The notes beneath the pieces are model-generated. The model was given only the letters and a program-made list of their open reading frames with translations. It ran no database searches and had not been told where the DNA came from. Made by a program: the position numbers and the translations under genes. DNA of 64,000 nt from CAWBYL01 sp963793025 (GTDB taxonomy: Bacteria; Actinomycetota; Acidimicrobiia; Acidimicrobiales; Acidimicrobilacustridaceae): the NCBI GenBank assembly GCA_963793025.1, contig CAWBYL010000001.1, positions 62,001-126,000 of the forward strand, written 5' to 3'. Numbering within the stretch: position 1 is the stretch's first letter; the number at the start of each line of letters is the position of its first letter. Below are positions 1 to 7,077 of this stretch, piece by piece.

Positions 1-294
1 CAGGGAACGGCCGATGAGGCGCTGGATCTCGTGGGTGCGCCCCGACGGCGACCCCTTCGACACCTCCCGGCGGATCCGCTCGGGCGACGCCCCCGGGAGC
101 ATGGAGTACTCGGCGGTGACCCACCCCTTGCCGCTCCCCCGCATCCACCGGGGCACGTCTTCGTCGACGTAGGCGGTGCACAACACGATGGTGCGCCCGG
201 CGGTGACCAACACCGAGCCCGGTGAGGCGTCGGTGAAGTCCCGCTCGAAGGTGACGTCTCGCAACTCGTCGGGACGGCGGCCGTCTGGTCTCAC
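1..294 (-). CDS. rph: Ribonuclease PH (N-terminal part, runs off the left edge)
   Basis: Phosphorolytic 3'-5' exoribonuclease that trims tRNA 3' ends. The 98 visible codons begin VRPDGRRPDELRDV and include VLVTAGRTIVLC and WMRGSGKGWVTAEYSMLP, which are characteristic of the RNase PH N-terminus. The rest of the protein lies beyond base 1. The GTG start at 294 overlaps the TGA of the upstream MBL gene (GTGA, 291-294), so the two are probably translationally coupled. The order murI, MBL hydrolase, rph is also found in mycobacteria. Confidence 0.93.
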   Translation of the reverse strand, partial: MRPDGRRPDELRDVTFERDFTDASPGSVLVTAGRTIVLCTAYVDEDVPRWMRGSGKGWVTAEYSMLPGASPERIRREVSKGSPSGRTHEIQRLIGRSL

Positions 295-1029
295 AGGGTG
301 TACCTCTCGTTGGGGGCGGCGATGGTGACCGGGGCACCGTAGGCCGCCTCCCCGTTGCGGGCGTGCACCCGCAGGTCCGATCCCGGCCAGGTGTGGGTGA
401 GCACCAGGCGCCCGACCTCGCCGGCCCGGCCCAGCTCGCCGGCCTGCCCGGCCGAGAGGTGCTTGATCCCCTCGGCCTCCTCGTCGGTGCCGTAGGTGGC
501 CTCGATGAGGGCCAGGTCGATCCCCCGCCCGAGCCGACCCAGGTCCCACTCGGGCCCGGTGTCGGCCGAGTAGGCGATGGAGGCACCGCCAGGCGCGTCG
601 ATGCGCACGGCGTGGGTCTGGATGTAGTGGTCGGTGCGGTCGAGGGTGAAGCGCAGCGGACCGATCGCAAAGGTGTCGCCGTCGCCGGTGACGTTCCAGT
701 CGAACGTGGGCTCGAGAGCACCCGTGACGAGCAGGGCCATCCCCCGGTTCTCGGCGGTGCCCCACACCGGCACCTCCTCCTTGCCGTAGCGGTACTTCGA
801 GCGCGACGTGCAGCCCGGTGAGGTCGACCCAGTGGTCGGGGTGGGCATGGCTCAGGACGATGGCGTCGAGATCAGGCAGCTCGAGGTGGCGCTGCAGGTT
901 CCCCAGGCACCCGGGCCCGAGGTCGACGGCCACCGCGGTGTCGTCGTACTGCACGAGGTAGCCGCTGCAGGGACAGTCGGGCGCCGGATAGCTCCCCGAG
1001 CACCCGAGGACGGTGACGCTCAGCCCCAC
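291..1029 (-). CDS. MBL-fold metallo-hydrolase, frameshifted
   Basis: Metallo-beta-lactamase-fold hydrolase. The first half, read from a GTG at 1029, contains the metal-binding SHAHPDHW motif and DLTGLHVAL. The next stretch, YRYGKEEVPVWGT, lies in a different frame. One extra base at about 797-800 (reverse strand CTCGAAGTAC) explains the break; removing it gives a continuous protein of about 245 residues. The later HTHxW-type segment and ISYSADT-like region (SIAYSADTGPEWD) are intact. The gene overlaps the end of murI by 10 bp and the start of rph by 4 bp. The M. tuberculosis gene at this position, Rv1339, has been described as a cAMP phosphodiesterase; that activity is only an inference here. 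The frameshift may be a sequencing error. Confidence 0.8.
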
Positions 1030-1826
1030 GAGACCGGGTCCACGTCGTCGAGCTCCGGGCCGAGGAGGCGTCGACCGAGGCGCCGGAAGGCTTCGACGTC
1101 GCCGGAGGACTCGAAGCGGTGCCGGCCGTGACGCCCGTCGGCCGGCCGGTCGAGGCTGAGCTCGGCGAGCAGCCCCCGCACCCGGAACGCCGTCTCGTCG
1201 GCGGAGTCGACGAGTACGACCTCGCGACCCATGACGTCACTGATGGTGCGAGCCAGGAACGGGTAGTGGGTGCAGCCGAGCAGGAGGGTGTCGACGCCGG
1301 CGTCGAGCAGCGGGGCCAGCAGCCGCTCGGCGAGCACGTGGACCTGGTCGCTCCCGGTCTCGCCCCGCTCCACGAACTCGACGAATCCGGGACAGGCCGC
1401 ACAGGTGAGCTTCACCCCGGGATGGGCCACCGCCACCGCGGCCTGATAGGCGCCCGAGCCGATGGTGCCCACCGTGCCGATGACGCCCACGTGGCCGTTG
1501 CGGGTGGCGCTCACGAGGGACCGCACCCCCGGTTCGATGACGCCGATGACGGGCACCGGGGTCTCCGCCTGCAGCTCGGTGAGCGCCGCCGCCGAGGCGG
1601 TGTTGCAGGCCACCACGACCAGCTTCACCTCGTGCTCGGCCACCAGGCGGGCGGTGATCTGACGGGCGAAGCCCCTCACCTCGCCCAATGCCCGGGGTCC
1701 GTACGGATAGCGACCGGTGTCGCCCACGTAGACGAGGTCCTCGTCGGGCAGCAGGTCGATCAGGGCCCGGGCCACGGTGAGGCCCCCGAACCCGCTGTCG
1801 AACATGCCAATGGCGCGGGGATCCAC
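1020..1826 (-). CDS. murI: Glutamate racemase
   Basis: Converts L-glutamate to D-glutamate for peptidoglycan synthesis in the cytoplasm. The 268-residue length is normal for the family. Visible motifs are IGMFDSGFGGLTV near the N-terminus, YVGDTGRYPYG, the catalytic cysteine in VVACNTASA (about residue 75) and the second in LLLGCTHYPFL (about residue 185). The ATG at 1826 is the first start of the open frame. The gene is the first of a compact murI-MBL-rph operon. Confidence 0.96.
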   Translation of the reverse strand: MDPRAIGMFDSGFGGLTVARALIDLLPDEDLVYVGDTGRYPYGPRALGEVRGFARQITARLVAEHEVKLVVVACNTASAAALTELQAETPVPVIGVIEPGVRSLVSATRNGHVGVIGTVGTIGSGAYQAAVAVAHPGVKLTCAACPGFVEFVERGETGSDQVHVLAERLLAPLLDAGVDTLLLGCTHYPFLARTISDVMGREVVLVDSADETAFRVRGLLAELSLDRPADGRHGRHRFESSGDVEAFRRLGRRLLGPELDDVDPVSWG

Positions 1827-1911
1827 CTCGTCAGGCTACCCCCGCACCGGGTCCCCACCGGGGTGACCCGAGGTGCCTCGCCGCGGGGCGAGACCCACCC
1901 GGTGCGCGCCC

Positions 1912-2229
1912 TCACGCCCCGACGAGAGGGAGGATCCAGTAGACGGGGAAGCCCACGGCGAGGGCGAGCACGACCTTGCCCGTGAATCGCACGACCACTC
2001 CGGCAGAGCCCACCGCGATCAGGGCGGCGGGGTCGGGGAGCGTCCGGTCACCGCCGGGCGCCACGAGCGCCGACGCCACCAGCGCGGCCAGAACCGCCGG
2101 GGCGAGAAGGTCGAGCACTCCCATGAGCCGGCCGTCGGAGCGCACGACGCTCTCGGGCAACACGGCGAGGGCGACGCGCATCACGTAGGTGCCCAGCCCG
2201 ACGATGAGGAACACGACCAGCAACGTCAC
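1912..2229 (-). CDS. azlD: AzlD-family branched-chain amino acid exporter subunit
   Basis: Small inner-membrane partner (105 residues) of AzlC in branched-chain amino acid efflux. It starts VTLLVVFLIVGLGTYVMRVALAVLP and is almost entirely hydrophobic, with about four membrane segments, as in the AzlD family. The GTG at 2229 overlaps the azlC stop in a GTGA junction, which implies coupled translation and a 1:1 complex. No regulator of the Lrp (AzlB) type is adjacent. Confidence 0.85.
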   Translation of the reverse strand: MTLLVVFLIVGLGTYVMRVALAVLPESVVRSDGRLMGVLDLLAPAVLAALVASALVAPGGDRTLPDPAALIAVGSAGVVVRFTGKVVLALAVGFPVYWILPLVGA

Positions 2230-2975
2230 GACACGCTCCTTCGCAGGGTGGCGGCCACACCCACGCCCACGGCGATGGCCCCGATGAGTCCCAGGCCCCC
2301 GAGGGCGGGACCGATCACGACGATGGCGACGGCCGCCGTCACCGCGGCGGTGACCGCCGGGCGATCTCGAAGCGTGCCCGCGAGCAGGCCGACGAACACG
2401 AGCGGAGCGGCCAGCTGCAGCGAGGCCCCCTCCGGGATGACGGCACCGAGGGCCCAACCGAGGACCTGTCCGACCACGAAGCACCCGGCCAGCACGGCGG
2501 CCACGGTGCGGTAGTAGCGCTCCCGCCAGCACGGGTCGGTGCCGGCGTCGAAGCGGCGCTCGCACAGCACGAAGATCTGGTCCACGATCGGAACGGCCAG
2601 CAACGCCCGGCGGCGCCGGCTGGCGTCGGGGAACCACCGGCGCAGCCCCGCCCCGTAGAGGACGAAGCGGGCGTTGAGGGCCAGGGCGGTGGCCACAGTG
2701 GCCAAGACCCCGGCACCGCTGTCGACCATCTCGATGGCCACGAGCTGGGCGGTGCCGGCGAGGATCAACACCGCGCCGGTCAGCCCGACCACGCCAGCCG
2801 AGGGCCGCCGGGCGGCGGCGGCACCGATGGCCACGGCGAAGGGGAGCACGGCCAGGGCGAGGGGCGCGATGTCGATGACGCCGGTGCGCACCGCTCCGGC
2901 CGTCTCGGCCGGCGAGGACCCGCCCGCGGGCGACGAATCGGGCGGCACCGGCACGGAACCCGTCGCCGCCGTCAC
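2226..2975 (-). CDS. azlC: AzlC-family branched-chain amino acid permease subunit
   Basis: Large membrane subunit of an AzlCD exporter, 249 residues from the chosen GTG at 2975. Residues about 30-240 show the family pattern: PLALAVLPFAVAIGAAA, LAGTAQLVAIEM and ALALNARFVLYGAGL, followed by repeated hydrophobic helices. The start overlaps the PIG-L gene stop (GTGA), so PIG-L, azlC and azlD form a three-gene translationally coupled unit. The first 20 residues are Pro/Ser/Gly-rich and poorly conserved-looking, so the exact start is less certain than the family. Confidence 0.87.
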   Translation of the reverse strand: MTAATGSVPVPPDSSPAGGSSPAETAGAVRTGVIDIAPLALAVLPFAVAIGAAAARRPSAGVVGLTGAVLILAGTAQLVAIEMVDSGAGVLATVATALALNARFVLYGAGLRRWFPDASRRRRALLAVPIVDQIFVLCERRFDAGTDPCWRERYYRTVAAVLAGCFVVGQVLGWALGAVIPEGASLQLAAPLVFVGLLAGTLRDRPAVTAAVTAAVAIVVIGPALGGLGLIGAIAVGVGVAATLRRSVS

Positions 2976-3709
2976 CGCTCCACCACTGTGGGCCCAGTGC
3001 CGGCGGCCTCGGCCACCTCGGCCGCCGTCGGCCGCCGGAACGTCTCGGCCCGTATCCACCGTCGGTAGGTGGACTCACCCATGGTGGCGACCAGCCCGTC
3101 GGTCTGGCTGGCGTGGGCGGCCAAGACGGCCCGCTTGCGATCGAGCTCGAGCCCGTCGAGCTCGACGGCCAGGGCGATGTCGCCCTCGGCCATCCCCGGG
3201 GAGTCGTCCTCGGTCATCATCACGCCGAGGCTCCGGTGGAGCTCGCGCCACTCGTCGAGCCAGCTCTGGCGTTGGGCGGCGAACAACAGCTCGCCGCGCG
3301 CCGACCGGGTCCAGGCCGCGGTCGTGGCCCGGCCGATGGCGACGTGGTCGCGGTGACCGGTGACCCCGTCGGGCCCGAAGGTGATCACCAGGTCCGGTCG
3401 GACGTCGTCGATGAGGGCCGAGATCTGGGCCACGAGAGCCTCGAAGGGCACATCGCCCAGCGTGCCGTCGGTCCAGCCGAGCATCCGCACGTCATCCACC
3501 CCGGCGGCGGCGGCCGCCGCCCGGAGCTCGGCCGTGCGCAGGCTGATCCGCTCGTCGAGCGAGCGGGGATCGGCGGCGGCGAAGCCCCGCTCCCCCGCAG
3601 TGGCGGCACAGACCGTCACCCGGCCACCGGCGGCGACGGTGCGCATCATCAGGCCGCTCGACAGGTAGGCCTCGTCGTCGGGGTGGGCCCACACACCGAG
3701 CAGCGTCAT
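2972..3709 (-). CDS. PIG-L family deacetylase
   Basis: Zinc-dependent N-acetyl-sugar deacetylase of the LmbE/PIG-L family, 245 residues. The zinc-binding AHPDDE motif lies at residues about 8-13, followed by GERG and the second metal histidine in GVTGHRDHVAIG near residue 125. The family includes mycothiol-pathway MshB and Mca, but the sequence gives no reason to assign either role. The ATG at 3709 is chosen because the fold begins immediately (MTLLGVWAHPDDE); upstream codons in the open frame do not look coding. It is transcribed divergently from the OsmC gene across a 236-bp gap with a dyad. Confidence 0.88.
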   Translation of the reverse strand: MTLLGVWAHPDDEAYLSSGLMMRTVAAGGRVTVCAATAGERGFAAADPRSLDERISLRTAELRAAAAAAGVDDVRMLGWTDGTLGDVPFEALVAQISALIDDVRPDLVITFGPDGVTGHRDHVAIGRATTAAWTRSARGELLFAAQRQSWLDEWRELHRSLGVMMTEDDSPGMAEGDIALAVELDGLELDRKRAVLAAHASQTDGLVATMGESTYRRWIRAETFRRPTAAEVAEAAGTGPTVVER

Positions 3710-3815
3710 GGAGCGACACGACCACAGCCGGCGGTGTGGGTCCATCGGGTCTCTCCGGGGACGCACGTTCATGTCCCGGACGGTACGGAACAACCCTCCG
3801 CAGGTCGTGGGGACC

Positions 3816-3859
3816 GGGTGGAGACGAGGTGGAGATCGATCTCCAGGGTCTCTCCAGCC
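3816..3859. promoter_or_regulatory. 44-bp imperfect dyad in the PIG-L/osmC divergent promoter region
   Basis: The 236-bp gap between two divergent genes holds an inverted repeat with 21-bp arms (3816-3836 and 3839-3859) around a CG centre. Its inner 16 bp (3830-3845, TGGAGATCGATCTCCA) are a perfect palindrome. Each arm contains TGGAGA twice, spaced about 11 bp, close to one helical turn. This looks like a binding site for a dimeric or tetrameric regulator. The AfsR-like protein encoded at 7078 is a possible partner by position only. Confidence 0.5.
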
Positions 3860-3945
3860 CCGCTCCACGACCTGTCCGCCGTCGTCGCTCACGGTGGGGA
3901 CCGAGGGATCACGCCGTGGTCCCCGCTCACCAGGGAGAGACCACC

Positions 3946-4509
3946 ATGACCACCGCATTCGCACCCATCGACAACGGCGTGGACGTCGCCGTCCTCACCG
4001 GAGCCAAGGAGGCGCTGGCCGGCAACGCCGAGATGGGAGCGCTCGTCTGGCGGGCCGACGCCACCTGGGTCACCGGCGCCCACACGTCCACCACCTTCGA
4101 CACCTACTGGGCCCTGGGCGGCGAGCAGCGCCACATCCGCCGCCACGTGGTGGAGACCGACCACACCGAGCTGTTCGCCGCCACCGACGACGGGGCCACA
4201 CCCCCCGAGACCGCCCTCGCCGCGCTGGCCGGGTGCCTCACCGCGGGAATCGCCACCATCGCCCAGCACCGGGGCATCCAGCTGCGCTCGGTGAAGGCCA
4301 TGGTCGAGGGCGACATGGACGTCCGAGGGATCCTCGGCGCCGACCGCGACGTCCGCAACGGCTTCAGCGCCATCCGCGTCAGCTACCGCATCGACGCCGA
4401 CGCCTCGCCCGAGGACATCGACGCCGTCGTCGCCCAGTCCCAGAAGCGCTCGGCCGTCTTCGACCTGATCGCCAACCCCACCCCGGTCACCATCGAGGTC
4501 GCCGGCTAG
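3946..4509 (+). CDS. OsmC-family protein
   Basis: Organic-hydroperoxide-reductase-like OsmC/Ohr fold protein, 187 residues. The PPETALAALAGCLTAGIATIAQ segment (about residues 87-108) holds the family cysteine. The second peroxidatic cysteine typical of Ohr is not obvious, so activity as a true peroxidase is uncertain. The ATG at 3946 has an AGGGAGAGA purine tract just upstream; the open frame extends further 5' but that part does not look coding. It is the first gene of a plus-strand cassette (OsmC, two FAD enzymes, regulator) and is separated by 29 bp from the next gene. Confidence 0.85.
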   Translation: MTTAFAPIDNGVDVAVLTGAKEALAGNAEMGALVWRADATWVTGAHTSTTFDTYWALGGEQRHIRRHVVETDHTELFAATDDGATPPETALAALAGCLTAGIATIAQHRGIQLRSVKAMVEGDMDVRGILGADRDVRNGFSAIRVSYRIDADASPEDIDAVVAQSQKRSAVFDLIANPTPVTIEVAG

Positions 4510-4538
4510 CCGCGTCCTCGTCCGGAGGGAGTTCCGTC

Positions 4539-5813
4539 ATGCGTTCCACGACCGTCGTCGTCATCGGAGCCGGCCAGGCCGGCCTGGCGACCAGTCGCCA
4601 CCTCCTCGACCTCGAGATCGACCACGTCGTCATCGAGCGCGGCCGCCTCGCCAACTCGTGGCGCCGGGACCGCTGGGACTCCCTCCGGCTGCTGACCCCC
4701 AACTGGATGAGCCGGCTACCGGGCTGGTCGTACGCGGGGCCCGACCCCGACGGCTTCATGACGATGGCCGAGATCGTCGAGCACCTCGACGGCTTCGCTC
4801 GCTCGTTCACCGCTCCCGTCCAGGACCAGACCACCGTCGTGTCCGTCACCCGTCGCCACGACTGCTTCCTGGTCGACACCGACCAGGGAGCGTGGACCGC
4901 CGCCGCAGTGGTGGTCGCCACCGGCGCCTTCGCCCGCCCGATGGTCCCGGCCTGCGGACGGGAGCTCACGCCGTCGATCGACGCCCTGTCCCCCCTCCGC
5001 TACCGGAACCCGTCGGCCCTGGCCGACGGCAAGGTGCTGGTGGTCGGGGCGTCGGCGTCAGGGCTCCAGATCGCCGATGAGCTGGCCCGATCGGGCCGCG
5101 AGGTCCTGCTCTCGGTCGGCCGTCACAACCGTCTCCCCCGCACCTACCGGGGGATGGACATCCACTGGTGGCTCGACGCCCTCGGGTCCCTGGACGAACC
5201 CTGGCACGCCGTCGCCGCCATCGACCGGGCCCGCCGATCGCCATCGCTGCAACTGGTCGGCTCCGTCGACCACCGTGACCTCGATCTGGGGATCGTCCAG
5301 GACAGAGGGGTCCGCCTCGTCGGTCGCCTCGCCACCCTGGCCGGTTCCCGCGCCCGCTTCGAGGACGACCTCGACCGCGAGGTCGTCGGTTCCGACCATC
5401 GCCTGCGCGCCCTGCTCGACGACATCGACACCTGGGCCGGCGCCCACGCCCTCGACGACGAGATGGACGCGCCGACGCGGCCTCGACCGGTCACCACCGG
5501 AGCGGGAGGAGCGTCGATCGACCTGCGGGCCGAAGGCGTGGGCACGGTCATCTGGGCCACCGGCCTGCGACCCGACCACTCCTTCCTGCGGCTCCCGGGC
5601 CTCGGTGCCCCCGATGCCCCGGAGCACGACGGCGGCGTCGCCCGCGCTGTCCCCGGCCTGTACCTGGTGGGCCTCCCCTTCCTGCGCCGTCGCCGCTCGA
5701 CGTTCATCGACGGCGTCGGCGACGACGCCGCCGCCATCGTCGACCACCTCGCCGACCACGTCGTCGGCGGCCTGGCCCGCCCCTCCCGAACGCACCCATC
5801 CGCCACCCGATGA
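4539..5813 (+). CDS. Flavin-containing monooxygenase-like FAD/NAD(P) oxidoreductase
   Basis: Probable NADPH-dependent flavoprotein monooxygenase of the FMO/CzcO-like group, 424 residues. It has an N-terminal FAD-binding GAGQAG motif (residues about 9-14), then WRRDRWDSLRLLTP as in trimethylamine/indole monooxygenase relatives. A second dinucleotide site, VVGASASGLQIA, lies near residue 170, and a late ATGLRPD strand near 345. GGAGGGA lies 9 bp before the ATG. Its stop overlaps an ATG in the next frame (ATGA), so the two flavoproteins are probably co-translated. The substrate cannot be read from the sequence. Confidence 0.87.
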   Translation: MRSTTVVVIGAGQAGLATSRHLLDLEIDHVVIERGRLANSWRRDRWDSLRLLTPNWMSRLPGWSYAGPDPDGFMTMAEIVEHLDGFARSFTAPVQDQTTVVSVTRRHDCFLVDTDQGAWTAAAVVVATGAFARPMVPACGRELTPSIDALSPLRYRNPSALADGKVLVVGASASGLQIADELARSGREVLLSVGRHNRLPRTYRGMDIHWWLDALGSLDEPWHAVAAIDRARRSPSLQLVGSVDHRDLDLGIVQDRGVRLVGRLATLAGSRARFEDDLDREVVGSDHRLRALLDDIDTWAGAHALDDEMDAPTRPRPVTTGAGGASIDLRAEGVGTVIWATGLRPDHSFLRLPGLGAPDAPEHDGGVARAVPGLYLVGLPFLRRRRSTFIDGVGDDAAAIVDHLADHVVGGLARPSRTHPSATR

Positions 5814-5824
5814 ACGGAGCTCCC

Positions 5825-7018
5825 ATGCCCTCCACCCACCCACCGGTACCGATCCGCACGGGCCCACCGCCGACCACCCATCACGATGTCGTCGTCGTCG
5901 GGGGCCGCGTGGCCGGCGCCGCCACCGCCATGCTCCTCGCCCGCCGAGGGGCCCGGGTGCTGGTGCTCGAGAGGGCGGCGCCGGGCTCCGACACCCACTC
6001 GACCCACGCCCTGATGCGAGGAGGGGTGTTGCAGCTGCACCGCTGGGGGCTCCTCCCCCGCGTGGTGGCGTCCGGCACCCCGGCGATCACCCACACCGTG
6101 TTCCGGTACGGGGAGGAGGAGGTCGACATCACCATCGAGGCGGCCGACGGCATCACGGCGCTCTACGCCCCGCGCCGCACGGTCATCGACCCGATCCTCG
6201 TCGCCGCCGCCGTCGAGGCCGGCGCCGAGGTCCGCCACCAGGCCCGGGTGATCGGCGTCCTCACCGACCGCTCCGACCGCGTGCGGGGGGTCGAGTACCG
6301 CGTCGACGGCGTCACCCATCGGGCCCGGGCCGAACTCGTCATCGGAGCCGACGGCCTCCAGTCGAGCATCGCCCGCCACGTCGAGGCACCCGTCATCCGT
6401 GCCGGGCGGGCCAGCAGCGCGGCGTTGACGAGCTACGTCCGGGGCGCCGAGCTGGCCACGGACCGGTACCAGTGGCTGAACCAGGAGGGCGCCATGGGCG
6501 GCGTGATCCCCACCAACGACGCGCACATGGTCTTCCTCTCGGTCCGTCCCGAGCGCTTCGCCGCCGAGGTGCGGCGGGACACCGCGGGCGCCTTCCGCCG
6601 CCTCCTCCACGAGCTGGCGCCCGACGTGGCCCGCGCCCTGGTCGGCACCCACACCACCCGGGTGCGGGCCTGGCCCGGCCACCCCGCCCAGTTCCGACAG
6701 GCGACCGGACCGGGTTGGGCCCTCGTCGGCGACGCCGGCTGCTTCAAGGACCCCGGCGGCGCCCACGGCATGACCGACGCCCTCCGTGACGCCGAGCTGC
6801 TCGCCGACGCCGTCAGCCACGGCCGTCTCGAATCGTTCCAACAGGCCCGGGACGACCTCGCCGTGCCCTTCTTCGAGGCCCTGGAGCCGATCATCGCCCT
6901 GGACTGGACCCTGGAGACGCTCCAGTCCCTCCACCTCGACTTGGCCCGGGCCATGTCGAGCAGTGCCCGCCGGATGATCGACGCCTTCGACGCCACCCCT
7001 GTCCCGGCGGGGATCTGA
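5825..7018 (+). CDS. FAD-dependent monooxygenase (UbiH/PHBH-like)
   Basis: Aromatic-ring-hydroxylase-type flavoprotein, about 397 residues. It shows the GxGxxG-like DVVVVGGRVAGAATAMLLARRG, the FAD-contacting DG motif in VIGADGLQSSIARH (about residues 174-187), and the late GD motif in GWALVGDAGCFKDPGGAHGM. An ATG at 5810 overlaps the previous stop, but the ATG at 5825 has GGAG 5 bp upstream and is preferred. Paired with the FMO-like gene, it may act in the same oxidative pathway (inference). The next gene is an AfsR-like regulator 59 bp downstream on the same strand. Confidence 0.87.
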   Translation: MPSTHPPVPIRTGPPPTTHHDVVVVGGRVAGAATAMLLARRGARVLVLERAAPGSDTHSTHALMRGGVLQLHRWGLLPRVVASGTPAITHTVFRYGEEEVDITIEAADGITALYAPRRTVIDPILVAAAVEAGAEVRHQARVIGVLTDRSDRVRGVEYRVDGVTHRARAELVIGADGLQSSIARHVEAPVIRAGRASSAALTSYVRGAELATDRYQWLNQEGAMGGVIPTNDAHMVFLSVRPERFAAEVRRDTAGAFRRLLHELAPDVARALVGTHTTRVRAWPGHPAQFRQATGPGWALVGDAGCFKDPGGAHGMTDALRDAELLADAVSHGRLESFQQARDDLAVPFFEALEPIIALDWTLETLQSLHLDLARAMSSSARRMIDAFDATPVPAGI

Positions 7019-7077
7019 GCCGGCAACCGCTCGAGATGCGACGATGGGGTCCATCGCCAGCGGACACCGGGAGCGCG

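Noticed and set aside
5144..7054. A 636-codon open frame on the minus strand opposite the two flavoprotein genes
   Set aside because: It is the antisense shadow of GC-rich coding DNA; the plus strand shows clear FAD-binding motifs and the minus-strand protein is low-complexity.
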